Assembly: GCA_030123565.1 (NCBI GenBank)
Contig: CP126122.1
Span: 2,243,001-2,307,000, forward strand
Length of the DNA stretch: 64,000 nucleotides
Reading direction: 5' to 3'
Source: Nitrospira sp.
Lineage (GTDB): Bacteria > Nitrospirota > Nitrospiria > Nitrospirales > Nitrospiraceae
Part shown: one piece after another, positions 16,854 through 25,279 of the stretch
Layout: every line of letters starts with the position of its first letter
How positions within the stretch are numbered: position 1 is the first letter of the stretch
Notes under the pieces: generated by a model
What the model was told of the DNA's origin: nothing
Databases searched by the model: none
What the model saw: the letters and a program-made list of their open reading frames with translations, nothing else
Translations under genes and position numbers: made by a program

Positions 16854-18068
16854 TTACTGAATCGTGCCGGCCATTTGAAAAATGGGCAGATACATGATGA
16901 TGACGATGCCTCCGACTAGAAGACCCATCACCAGCAACAGCACAGGCTCGATCCAGGTGGTCAACTGACTGAGCCGCACATCGAGATCGCCTTCGTAAAA
17001 CTCCGCCACATCCCGCAGCATCGGCTCCAACGATCCCGTTTCTTCTCCGACCGATAACATTTCAATCGCCAGCTTGGGTAAGATTTTCGGCCGTTCGATG
17101 GCGGCGGCCAGGGTACTGCCCTCACGGATTTCGTTCACCGCCGAGGCCAGACCACGCGACACGAAGCGGTTCGACACGGCGCTACGGGCGATTTCGAGGG
17201 CCTCCACCAAAGGGGTTCCGCCGGCCAGCACCGTGGCTAATGTGCGGGTCAATTGGATCGTGTAGTGCTGCACGAGAATCACCCCGATGAGCGGTAATCG
17301 CAACAACTGTCGATCCACGGACAATCGACCGGCCGTGGTTTGGTACCAGGCACGCCCCAACACCAACGCAGCGCCGATCACGATCGCAAACGGAATGAGT
17401 TGCGCCTCGCCCATGTGGATCACGGCGATGAGCATGCGGGTCGGGGTCGGCAGATTCGCCGACGATTCCCCATAGACCGACACGAACGTCGGCATCACGT
17501 AACTTAACAAAAATCCAACCACTGCGATGCCCACGACGACCAGGAAGGCCGGATAGGCCAGCGCCTTGGTGACTTTCTGGCGCAGGCCGATCATCAACTT
17601 GAGGTAGGCGATGTACCGCTGCAGGACCTCGGCTAAATTCCCGGACTGCTCGCCGGCACGGATGGTGGCCAGGTACAGTTCCGAAAAATAGGTGGAATGT
17701 TTGGCGAGGGCCTCGGAGGCCGAATGGCCTCCGCGGATATCCTGTTTGATCGCCTTCAGTGCTTCTCGAAAGGGAGCCCGTTGAGTCCGATCGATGAGCA
17801 GGTCCCAGACCCGCAAGACCGGGAGCCCGGCCTTGATCAGGGCCAGCAGCTCTTGATTGAACACGAGGAAGTCTTGCAGGGGAAGTTTGCCCCAGCGACC
17901 GGCCGAAAATCCCGGCACACCAAGGCCGGCCCCGCGCCGGGCAAGGCGAAAGACCAACAGGCCGTCGGATTCGAGCTTGGCGCGCACCACTTGCTCGTCT
18001 TCCCCTTCGATCTGACCGTCGAAGGTCGTTCCATCCGCACGGGCCGCTCTGTAGGCGAACACAGCCAT
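16854..18068 (-). CDS. gspF: type II secretion inner-membrane platform protein GspF
   Basis: Polytopic platform protein of 404 residues that couples GspE to the pseudopilus. Two repeated T2SSF domains of about 120 residues are visible: the first with QDFLVFNQELLALIKAGLPVLRVWDLL and YFSELYLATIRAGEQSGNLAEVLQRY, the second with IQLTRTLATVLAGGTPLVEALEIA and LPKLAIEMLSVGEETGSLEPMLRDVAEFYEGD. Three membrane segments lie at about 170-195, 220-240 and near the C terminus (VLLLVMGLLVGGIVIIMYLPIFQ). The N terminus MAVFAYRAARADG is typical of GspF. It sits between the LysM lipoprotein gene and gspE in the block. Confidence 0.94.
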   Translation of the reverse strand: MAVFAYRAARADGTTFDGQIEGEDEQVVRAKLESDGLLVFRLARRGAGLGVPGFSAGRWGKLPLQDFLVFNQELLALIKAGLPVLRVWDLLIDRTQRAPFREALKAIKQDIRGGHSASEALAKHSTYFSELYLATIRAGEQSGNLAEVLQRYIAYLKLMIGLRQKVTKALAYPAFLVVVGIAVVGFLLSYVMPTFVSVYGESSANLPTPTRMLIAVIHMGEAQLIPFAIVIGAALVLGRAWYQTTAGRLSVDRQLLRLPLIGVILVQHYTIQLTRTLATVLAGGTPLVEALEIARSAVSNRFVSRGLASAVNEIREGSTLAAAIERPKILPKLAIEMLSVGEETGSLEPMLRDVAEFYEGDLDVRLSQLTTWIEPVLLLVMGLLVGGIVIIMYLPIFQMAGTIQ

Positions 18069-18109
18069 GGGTTCATTCGGATCGACGGGTCACAAACGGC
18101 CGACAGCTT

Positions 18110-18949
18110 CTATCGAACCGCTGCGTCTCTCGATGCCGTGGGGACGACCGCCTGTAGCGGACGAGGCTCCGGCAACCGGAGCGTCCGGCCGGCCACGATG
18201 CGATTGTCGGACAAGCCGTTGAGTACTCGAAGTGCTTCCATGCCGACCTTATGGCGGCGCGCCAACCGCCACAACGTCTCCCCTTCCTGAACGACGATGG
18301 TTCGAACGGGGACGACGGCGGGGACCTCAGGGGTTGAGACCGAAGCCGGCCGCGACTCTTCCGAAACAGGCCCGGCATCTGCCGCCACGACAGGCGAATG
18401 AAGAACGGAGTCCTCCTCGGCGGGAAGCGGCAGCACTTCCACGCGCTCCCTCGCACCCACCGCAGCCGGCACGACGACGTCCAGGCCGGATGGGGACTTC
18501 TTCCCTTGATAGGGCACCAGCGTCGAGGACTGCCGGAGTCGGCTGTGAAGCGGACGGGCCGCTTGTGCCACACGCTCCCGTTCGATGCGCGCCGCGGCCA
18601 GTTCCTCCCGTTGCAATTCGATGACCTGGCGAGCCTCCGCAAGGCGCCGCTCCGTCTCCCGCAACATCCCCTGGAGTTGCGCCCGTGCCACCTGCACATC
18701 GGCGAGTTCCTTCCGCTGCTCATCAAGTTCCGTCCGCAAATCAGCGGCCGTGCGCTGGGCCTCACGGACCGCGGTCCTGAGGGAATCCGCCGTCACTTGA
18801 AGGTCCGACGGGGCCGGTTCGGCGATCGGTGCCATCCGCGCGCAGCCTCCCCAGAAGGACAGGCTCAGCACACTCACGATCCAACATCCGACTCTCAGAG
18901 CGGCTGCCGTCCGATGCACAGGGGTATATCGCTGGATCATGCGGTTCAT
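18110..18949 (-). CDS. lipoprotein with coiled coil and C-terminal LysM domain
   Basis: Probable peptidoglycan-associated lipoprotein, 279 residues from the ATG at 18949 (a frame from 19012 exists but gives a poor leader). A signal segment ends in the lipobox WGGC, lipidated Cys about 36. Residues 50-135 form a Glu/Arg/Gln-rich coiled coil (TAVREAQRTAADLRTELDE). A linker rich in Pro and Val leads to a LysM domain near the C terminus (VVQEGETLWRLARRHKVGMEALRVLNGLSDNRIVAG). LysM binds glycan strands, so it may anchor the secretin or platform to peptidoglycan. It lies between a pseudopilin gene and gspF, overlapping neither, and is not a standard T2SS component. Confidence 0.8.
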   Translation of the reverse strand: MNRMIQRYTPVHRTAAALRVGCWIVSVLSLSFWGGCARMAPIAEPAPSDLQVTADSLRTAVREAQRTAADLRTELDEQRKELADVQVARAQLQGMLRETERRLAEARQVIELQREELAAARIERERVAQAARPLHSRLRQSSTLVPYQGKKSPSGLDVVVPAAVGARERVEVLPLPAEEDSVLHSPVVAADAGPVSEESRPASVSTPEVPAVVPVRTIVVQEGETLWRLARRHKVGMEALRVLNGLSDNRIVAGRTLRLPEPRPLQAVVPTASRDAAVR

Positions 18950-18953
18950 AGTA

Positions 18954-19361
18954 TTACCATTGGTTATAGGGAACTCCGTTGGTGCCGACAAGATCGGACC
19001 CGGAAAACACATCGACCATCCCGCCTTCCCCTTGATCGACCATTTCCTGCCAGGTCGAGGTCGAGCCGGTTATCGGGTCGGTCGGAACCCGTCGAAGATA
19101 GCCGGCCGATATGAGCGATTGCATATTTTCAGGATACTTGCCCTTGTCGGCCCGATGCTGATCGATGACATCGCGTAACGAAAACAGATCCTGCCGCAAG
19201 GCCCCTTCTTTGGCCTTGACGATGGCGGCTTGATAGGAAGGGACCGCCAGGGTGGCGAGGATGCCGACGATCGTCACCACGATCATCAATTCGATGATCG
19301 TAAAGCCCTGCGATGAGAAGACCGGCCATGCTCGTCTACCAATCCCGGTACTTGGTCCCAT
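18954..19361 (-). CDS. GspG-like pseudopilin
   Basis: Pseudopilin with cleavage site VFSSQG|FTIIELMIVVTIVGILATLA and Glu5 present. The C-terminal part has KAKEGALRQDLFSLRDVIDQHRADKGKYPENMQSLI and RVPTDPITGSTSTWQ, the GspG-type fold without the classical calcium-loop sequence. I place the start at the ATG at 19361, giving a 19-residue leader and 135 residues; an ATG at 19394 with GGAG twelve bases upstream is also possible. The start overlaps the end of the preceding pseudopilin gene, and the stop is close to the LysM lipoprotein start, so all three are in one transcript. Confidence 0.85.
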   Translation of the reverse strand: MGPSTGIGRRAWPVFSSQGFTIIELMIVVTIVGILATLAVPSYQAAIVKAKEGALRQDLFSLRDVIDQHRADKGKYPENMQSLISAGYLRRVPTDPITGSTSTWQEMVDQGEGGMVDVFSGSDLVGTNGVPYNQW

Positions 19362-19842
19362 CAAGCGCCAACTCTTGACTGTGAGTCGTGACATCGTACA
19401 CGTCTTCTCCACACCAGTCTTTCACACTCGCCGGGTCCCGATAACAGCGCAAATGCCAGTCAGGGGCTCCGGTCATGGGATCCGGAGGGATGGACCTCAG
19501 ATACCGCTTCACCGTCGTCCCTCGCACGCTGGCCTGCTCACCAGTCAATTTGATGCCCAACAACACGTCCAGCGACTTGGGATAGCCGTAGGGGCTGGTC
19601 ACTTCCTTACAGCTCAATCGGTTCTTGACGCAAGCAGGGCCGGTCAACGTGTCTCCGTCCCGCGCCCATTCAAGACGAAACGTATCGATGGCCGCCCGGA
19701 TGATCCGCAGATTCTGCCGCAGCTCGATTTCCTTGGTCCGTTTGGCGGAGACTTTCGTGAAGGGCAACGCAACCGAGGCAAGGATGGTGAGAATGGTCAG
19801 GGTGACGAGCAATTCGAGCAACGTAACACCGGACTGTTTCAC
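19336..19842 (-). CDS. pseudopilin (GspG/GspH type)
   Basis: Pseudopilin of 168 residues with a very short leader: MKQSG|VTLLELLVTLTILTILASVALP, with Glu5 present. After the helix comes KRTKEIELRQNLRIIRAAIDTFRLEW and a globular part with RYLRSIPPDPMTGAPDW. Four Cys in the body (GPACVKNRLSC, LRCY, DWC) could form periplasmic disulfides. The ATG overlaps the secretin stop codon by four bases, so translation is coupled to the secretin. Whether it is a major or minor subunit cannot be told. Confidence 0.87.
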   Translation of the reverse strand: MKQSGVTLLELLVTLTILTILASVALPFTKVSAKRTKEIELRQNLRIIRAAIDTFRLEWARDGDTLTGPACVKNRLSCKEVTSPYGYPKSLDVLLGIKLTGEQASVRGTTVKRYLRSIPPDPMTGAPDWHLRCYRDPASVKDWCGEDVYDVTTHSQELALDGTKYRDW

Positions 19843-22217
19843 CGCACCCTCACGACTCCTTTGGCTTCCCCCGCCCCTTCCGGGCCGTCGGGGCCGTCAT
19901 GTTTGGCCGCCTGCAGACGGAGCGGTGACACACCCGGCGCCTTGGCGATAAACGTCAGGCGAAGCAGACGACCGTCTTCTTTCGTCGCACTCGCAGAGCG
20001 ATGCAGGCGCAGCTCGACGACTCCATCGGCCGATTGCGGTGCGACGGCCACGGCGGCCTTGCCGGCCTCGGTGCCCAACACTTCCCCCTCCGCGGCATCT
20101 CGAAACTCGATGATCTTCGGATCGAAATCCAAGGTGAATGTCTCGGTATCCAATCCGTGCACGTTCTTCGCCATGACATCCACGCGAAACTCTTTGCCGG
20201 TCTGAACGGCGGCGTCCGCGGGCTGAATGGAGAGCTGCAACGTCATCGGGACCGGTTCCAGGACCGAGGCTTCGCCCTTGGGCTTTTTCGCCGAACTCTT
20301 TTGATAGACCGTTCCCGGCGCGTCCGAGTCGGGAACGCGGGTCGAGACTTTTTTCGGTTGGACCGCAAACAACGGCGACGTGGAATAGACGGATTCCGTC
20401 CCGGACCAGAACGCTTGCGCCTGCAACCCCGGCGGACGCAATGGGCTGACGATGTGTGGCGTGATGGTCAGGATCACCTCCGTCGTCACCCGCGACGTAT
20501 TGAACGAACTCAGGAGGTTGCCCAGAATGGGAATGTCTCCGATCCAGGGAATGGTCGTTCTGACGCGACGGTCTTCTTCCTGTAACAGTCCCCCCAGCAC
20601 GATGGTTTCCCCATCGCGCACATTCAACATGGTCTCGGCCGACCGATTGCCGAACTTAAACTGGGTAATCGGTGGGGAGGCCTGCAACAGAACGGTGTCT
20701 CCCAGACGAATCACCTCGATCTTCATCTTCAGAGAGAGATCGTTCCCGAGGTGGATATTGGGCTCGACGGTCAGCTTGACGCCGGTATCGCGAAACTCGA
20801 TGGACGTCACCGTCGAGGTCGTCGGCACGGCGCCGGTCGCGGCCTGTCCCGGCAACACGTTGGTCGTCGAGAGCAGGATGGGCTGCTTGTCGCCGATATT
20901 GACCTCGGCTTTTTTATTGTTGACCACCCGCACCTTCGGCGCGGCCAGGGTCTTGGCGTCCGTGATTTGCTTAAAGAAATCCAACTGCACGTTCGTCGGC
21001 AGCTTGAACAGATAACTGTCTTGTCCCAGGCTGGCAAGGTTCCGATAGGTGAACTGCTGCGCGATGTCGCCGGCGATAGTCCCCGTAAACCCGGGCGGCA
21101 CGAGCGCCGCGGCGATTTGCTTCGGATAGGACAGCCCATAGGTCTGATTCACCGTCCGGTCGACTTCCAGCACTTCCACGTCGAACAGGACCTCGGAATC
21201 TTCGCGATCGTTGGCTTGAATGATCTTCTCCGCCAATTCCACCTTTTCGGGCTGATCACGAATCACGATGGTATTGAGCGGCTCGTTTCCATGGATATGC
21301 TTCACATCCAGCATGGTCTTCAACAACGCCACCATGTCTTTGGCCTTGGCCGACGACAGATAGAAGGTCCGAATCATCAGGTCTTGATACTGTTCCTGCT
21401 TCTGTTTGGTGTTCGGGCTGATGATGAACAACGCCGGCCCGGCTTTCTGCGCGAACAGACTGTTGCTGTTCAAGACCAGCGTCAAGGCTTCATCGAACGG
21501 TTTGTCTTCCAGCGACACGGTGATCGGATCGTTGCGCACGTCTTTGTCGAACACGAAGTTGACATGCGCGGCCTTACCCAGCGCCTCGAGCACTTCCTTC
21601 AAGCCGGCGTTGCGGAACTGCAACGTCACGGGCTGCTTCTGGCGGTCGTCCCGATCCAGCGCGTGCTGCTCTTCGGAAAGGCGTGACACTCCGTCCAACG
21701 CGTCCTTGTAAGACGGATCGAGCTCCACCGCCCGCTTATACCCCTCCATGGCTTCAGTCACCCGGCCCAATTGCGCCAGACGTTCCGCCTCCCGATAGCG
21801 ATCACGGGCTTCTTTCAACCGCAAGGCTTCGGTCAGGCCGGATTCATGTTCCTTGCTCGTCGGCTCAATCGTCAGCGCACGTTTGAACTCATCGGCGGCC
21901 AACTCGAGTTGGCGATCCTTCAGCAGCTGTCTGCCCCGCTCCTCGTGCATCGCGGCGGCCCGTTCTCTGGCGATCGCATATTTGTTCTGTAACGACAGGT
22001 CGAAGGGAGCATCCTTGAGCGCCTGCCGGTAGGCGACCGTGGCCTCCTCCCAGTTCCCGGCCGCGAGATGCTGATCCCCGCGTTTGACGTCGGCAGAGAT
22101 CAGGCTCCCACAGGCGGTCACGGCGAGACAACACACCAGGCCGGCGACCATGAGGAGAGGCCGGCGGAGCACACGGAGTATGGTGCCGACGTGTGTCGCG
22201 CGGAGGGGAGAAGCCAT
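19839..22217 (-). CDS. gspD: lipoprotein secretin (GspD/PilQ family) with TPR and cohesin domains
   Basis: Outer-membrane channel of the secretion system, 792 residues from the ATG at 22217. A signal segment ends in lipobox VTAC (Cys 36). TPR-like repeats follow (GDQHLAAGNWEEATVAYRQAL, RGRQLLKDRQLELAADEFKRALTIEPTS). Then come a secretin N/STN domain (VTLQFRNAGLKEVLEAL), an N1-type domain (IRTFYLSSAKAKDMVALL), and the secretin beta-barrel (VEVLEVDRTVNQTYGL, PKVRVVNNKKAEVNIGDKQPIL, LGGLLQEEDRRVRTTIPWIGDIPILGNLF-like). The last 130 residues resemble a cohesin domain (FRVDVMAKNVHGLDTETFTLDFDPKIIEF). An upstream ATG pair at 22304/22307 has a better ribosome site but yields a poor leader. First gene of the block. 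Confidence 0.92.
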   Translation of the reverse strand: MASPLRATHVGTILRVLRRPLLMVAGLVCCLAVTACGSLISADVKRGDQHLAAGNWEEATVAYRQALKDAPFDLSLQNKYAIARERAAAMHEERGRQLLKDRQLELAADEFKRALTIEPTSKEHESGLTEALRLKEARDRYREAERLAQLGRVTEAMEGYKRAVELDPSYKDALDGVSRLSEEQHALDRDDRQKQPVTLQFRNAGLKEVLEALGKAAHVNFVFDKDVRNDPITVSLEDKPFDEALTLVLNSNSLFAQKAGPALFIISPNTKQKQEQYQDLMIRTFYLSSAKAKDMVALLKTMLDVKHIHGNEPLNTIVIRDQPEKVELAEKIIQANDREDSEVLFDVEVLEVDRTVNQTYGLSYPKQIAAALVPPGFTGTIAGDIAQQFTYRNLASLGQDSYLFKLPTNVQLDFFKQITDAKTLAAPKVRVVNNKKAEVNIGDKQPILLSTTNVLPGQAATGAVPTTSTVTSIEFRDTGVKLTVEPNIHLGNDLSLKMKIEVIRLGDTVLLQASPPITQFKFGNRSAETMLNVRDGETIVLGGLLQEEDRRVRTTIPWIGDIPILGNLLSSFNTSRVTTEVILTITPHIVSPLRPPGLQAQAFWSGTESVYSTSPLFAVQPKKVSTRVPDSDAPGTVYQKSSAKKPKGEASVLEPVPMTLQLSIQPADAAVQTGKEFRVDVMAKNVHGLDTETFTLDFDPKIIEFRDAAEGEVLGTEAGKAAVAVAPQSADGVVELRLHRSASATKEDGRLLRLTFIAKAPGVSPLRLQAAKHDGPDGPEGAGEAKGVVRVR

Positions 22218-22498
22218 AGATCGGATCAACAAGGTTACAACTTCTTTGGTATACCAAACTCGACCAGACGCAACAATCAGATTCTCGCTTTGCACGGCAA
22301 ACATCATACCTTCGTCTCCCACTCTTTCGGCAGGGAGGAGACGAGACATTAACGACCTACGACATCCGGCTCTACGGCGACGCGAGGAAACGGGACGGTA
22401 CGTGTGGATCTCTGAGAGAGACGATCGATCGAAAAGACTTCGGCAGAACAATCAGAAGAGAGGTCCGAAAGACCCTTGCCGATCACACCAACGACGTC

Positions 22499-23794
22499 TT
22501 ACAACCTCCAGTACTTCACCGATCCCGGCAACGCATCCGGGTTCAACACGCTCTTCACGTCGACCACGACATTGTTGCGTTGCTTGCGCAACGGCTTGAG
22601 CAGCTCTTGCATACCCATCTGCAGATATTCTCGATGCGCGACGGCCAGCACGATCCCATCCACCTGTTTGAGCTGATCCCAGGAAGACAGGCGCAAACCG
22701 TACTCCCCCACCGCCTCTTCCGGTTCCGCCAGCGGATCGTGAACGAAGACCTGAATCCCATATTCCTTCAGTTCATTCACGATATCCGGCACTCGGCTGT
22801 TCCGCAAATCCGGGACATTTTCTTTGAACGTCAACCCCAGCACCGCCACCTTCAAATCGCTGACGGGGCGTTCGACCTGGCTCAACAGCTTCACGGTCTG
22901 TTCGGCCACATACTTGCCCATGCTGTTGTTGATCCGCCGCCCGGCCAGGATCACCTCGGGATGGTATCCCACGGATTCGGCCTTCGCCGTGAGGTAATAG
23001 GGATCCACCCCAATGCAATGGCCCCCGACCAAACCGGGGTTGAACTTCAGAAAATTCCACTTTGTCCCAGCCGCCTCCAGCACCGACCTGGTATCGATGC
23101 CCAGACGATGGAAAATCAACGCCAACTCGTTCATCAACGCGATGTTGAGATCCCGCTGCGTATTCTCGATCACCTTCGCCGCCTCGGCGACTTTGATGCT
23201 GGACGCCCGATGGATGCCGGCCTTGACGACCGTGGCATAGGTCTGTGCCACGATCTCCAGGGACTCTTCATCCTGCGCCGAGACGACCTTGATGATTTTT
23301 TCGAGGGTATGCTCCTTGTCGCCGGGATTGATACGCTCGGGCGAATAGCCGATCTTGAAATCGATACCGCTCTTCAGCCCGGACGATCGTTCAAGGATCG
23401 GGAGACACTCCTCCTCCGTGGCGCCGGGATAGACCGTCGATTCATAGACGACGATGGCGCCGGAGGAAAGATTCGAACCGATCAATTCCGACGCTTTCCG
23501 CAAGGCCGTCAGGTCCGGTTGCAACGCCTCATTGATGGGGGTCGGGACGGCAACGATGATGAAGTCGGCGGTCTTCAGATCACTCGGTTCCGAGGTGTAT
23601 CGCACCCGGCTCGCCTTCAAATCCTGCGGCGACACCTCTCCGGTCCGGTCCATGCCCTTGCGAAGTTCCTCGACCTTGGCCTTATTGATGTCGAACCCAA
23701 TGACCGGTGCATGCTTGCCGAAGGCCACCGCGATCGGCAGCCCAACGTATCCCAAGCCCACCACTGCAATCTGCCGCTGCGTCTTTTTCGCCAT
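22499..23794 (-). CDS. UDP-N-acetyl-hexosamine 6-dehydrogenase (WecC/TviB family)
   Basis: Oxidises a UDP-HexNAc at C6 to the uronic acid, using NAD. In 431 residues I see the Rossmann loop VVGLGYVGLP (11-20), the middle dimerisation domain (AKVIENTQRDLNIALMNELALIF) and the catalytic Cys260 in LVGGHCIGVDP. The C-terminal UDP-binding domain has AVLGLTFKENVPDLRNSR. Residue pattern fits TviB/WecC rather than UDP-glucose dehydrogenase. With the WecB epimerase at 43959 it could make UDP-ManNAcA; alternatively it makes UDP-GalNAcA. The ATG at 23794 has GGGGAG four bases upstream. A strong palindrome lies 27 bases further upstream. Confidence 0.9.
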   Translation of the reverse strand: MAKKTQRQIAVVGLGYVGLPIAVAFGKHAPVIGFDINKAKVEELRKGMDRTGEVSPQDLKASRVRYTSEPSDLKTADFIIVAVPTPINEALQPDLTALRKASELIGSNLSSGAIVVYESTVYPGATEEECLPILERSSGLKSGIDFKIGYSPERINPGDKEHTLEKIIKVVSAQDEESLEIVAQTYATVVKAGIHRASSIKVAEAAKVIENTQRDLNIALMNELALIFHRLGIDTRSVLEAAGTKWNFLKFNPGLVGGHCIGVDPYYLTAKAESVGYHPEVILAGRRINNSMGKYVAEQTVKLLSQVERPVSDLKVAVLGLTFKENVPDLRNSRVPDIVNELKEYGIQVFVHDPLAEPEEAVGEYGLRLSSWDQLKQVDGIVLAVAHREYLQMGMQELLKPLRKQRNNVVVDVKSVLNPDALPGSVKYWRL

Positions 23795-24352
23795 GCCGCT
23801 CCCCTCATCAATGAACATCTCGACACCCATCCTATAGGATAGGTGTCGCAAAAAAGAATGGCAGAATATGTCTCATCCGTCAACGATTTCCCATGAGAAC
23901 AGTGGACAGGTGGATGCGGGCGAGTAGCCGTCTAGCGTGCGAATGAGTCAGGTGATACTCAGAACAGGACCACGTCGGAAGCCTGTTGCCCTCTCCCCTT
24001 GAAACTTCTGCCCAGCGCAGCTTGTGCAGGGACGCTTTTGACCAAGAGTGACCTCCGCCTCCCACAGGGTGACACACTAGGACAACCAGGCACAGTTGCG
24101 CAACCCAGGCGCATCAAGCAGGAAACATTAAAGCATTTGCAAGGTTGCATAGGCTGTTGTAAGGTACGACGGTTCGGCAAAATTGCGGGCACTAATCTTG
24201 CTCATTCCAGGCACACTGATATTCACATCAAGGTGGCGGTTCCGTCCGGAGGCCAAGCGCTTGCCTCATTATGCAGACGGACAGTGGACCGGTGCAATCA
24301 GATGATCGCATTACCGACCGAGAGAACTTTAACAACCGACAAGGGGACAATC
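23795..24352. other. 558-base divergent regulatory region
   Basis: Space between the divergently read dehydrogenase gene and the exported-protein gene. It must hold promoters for both. The left end carries the 28-bp palindrome. The rest is mixed sequence without a gene I can support; an open frame runs from 23999 into the exported-protein gene but has no ribosome site or domain. I found no acceptable sigma-54 (GG-N10-GC) or sigma-70 element by eye. Confidence 0.6.
23821..23848. promoter_or_regulatory. 28-bp near-perfect palindrome upstream of the dehydrogenase gene
   Basis: CGACACC C ATCCTATAGGAT A GGTGTCG: 13 of 14 base pairs match, with a perfect 12-bp core ATCCTATAGGAT. There is no loop, and the adjoining A-run lies on the wrong side for a terminator on either strand. 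That favours a dimeric-protein operator over a terminator. It lies 27 bases before the start codon at 23794, within the leader or promoter. Confidence 0.6.
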
Positions 24353-25237
24353 ATGGACGGCAACTCGCGCTTCCACGCCTCCAAGAGATTGGCTACAACC
24401 GTGGCCATGCTGACGATAGGGTTCGGCCTTGCCACTCCTCCAAGCTACGGGGCAGGGGTCTGGACCAATGAGCCGGCCGGAGCCACAGTGGTGTTGGACT
24501 GCCCGTTTAGTGGTAAGCCTTCAGCCTGCGGAATACTTGATGCTTACTCATCGTCTATCCAAGATTCAGATGGTACAGCGCCAGTGTCCGCTGCAGGTGT
24601 AGCAAAATCGACGATTTATGCTGGCAACAACTATGGTGGGATGCAACTGAATTGGGTGGCCCCGCAAGTTTCCAATGAGATGTATGTGGGCATGATGTGG
24701 CGCACAAACCCTCAATTTTATGGGCGCACGGTAGCGAACAAGATGTTTTTCATTCGCGGCCCACAGGTCAATGGGTTTTGGGGGATGAACGGCTGTCCAG
24801 GACAAGGCTCTCCAACCTGCTATCTCATGTTCGGTCACAATACTGCAACGCTCAATAATAGCCAAGCCTGTTCAGCAGACCTCGGGTTAATCTGCAACCC
24901 CAACGTCGGCCCTGGTACGATAACCCTAGGTACGTGGACCAAACTGGAGGCGTACGTTAAGAAAAGCACGACCGCAACCTCGCAAGATGGGATCGTCCGC
25001 TGGTGGATCAATGGGGTGATGGCCGGCAACTATACCAATATGAATTACGCCCCGAATGGGCTCAACGAATGGGTCTGGTCAGAGACCTGGGACGGATATG
25101 TCAATCCAGTCCCTTCTGTCGACTGGAGCCATTTTATCGACCATCTGCACATTTCAATCCCAGGAGGCTCTAATTCTGCCGACCAACCTCCCGGGCCGCC
25201 GGCAGCTCCAACGTTGCGGAGCGTGACGACTCCGTAA
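24353..25237 (+). CDS. exported protein, probable jelly-roll (lectin/lyase-like) fold
   Basis: Secreted protein of 294 residues; the only plus-strand gene in the polysaccharide locus. The ATG at 24353 has AAGGGG upstream. Residues 1-35 are a signal peptide (RLATTVAMLTIGFGLATPPSYG). The body has alternating strand-like segments, many Trp and Tyr, and LGTWTKLEAYVKKSTT followed by DGIVRWWINGVMAG, the pattern of LamG/polysaccharide-lyase-type concanavalin domains. Six or so Cys may form disulfides. The end PGPPAAPTLRSV is Pro-rich; there is no PEP-CTERM anchor. It may bind or cleave the polysaccharide made here. No catalytic residues can be assigned, so a lyase role is only a possibility. Base composition looks lower in GC than the secretion block. 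Confidence 0.75.
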   Translation: MDGNSRFHASKRLATTVAMLTIGFGLATPPSYGAGVWTNEPAGATVVLDCPFSGKPSACGILDAYSSSIQDSDGTAPVSAAGVAKSTIYAGNNYGGMQLNWVAPQVSNEMYVGMMWRTNPQFYGRTVANKMFFIRGPQVNGFWGMNGCPGQGSPTCYLMFGHNTATLNNSQACSADLGLICNPNVGPGTITLGTWTKLEAYVKKSTTATSQDGIVRWWINGVMAGNYTNMNYAPNGLNEWVWSETWDGYVNPVPSVDWSHFIDHLHISIPGGSNSADQPPGPPAAPTLRSVTTP

Positions 25238-25279
25238 GTCGATTCCTTCCACGCAGTCTGTACCCAGCTTTTATGCAGG

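Noticed and set aside
22434..22474. Hairpin CTTTCGG/CCGAAG with T-run after the dehydrogenase gene
   Set aside because: The stem has a bulge and a loop of over 20 bases, too weak to call a terminator.
24040..24260. Sigma-54-like elements (GGCACAGTTGC, GGCAAAATTGC) upstream of the exported-protein gene
   Set aside because: The GG to GC spacing is seven, not ten, so they do not fit a -24/-12 promoter.
23999..24352. N-terminal extension of the exported protein gene
   Set aside because: The frame is open but an ATG with a good ribosome site and a signal peptide begins at 24353.
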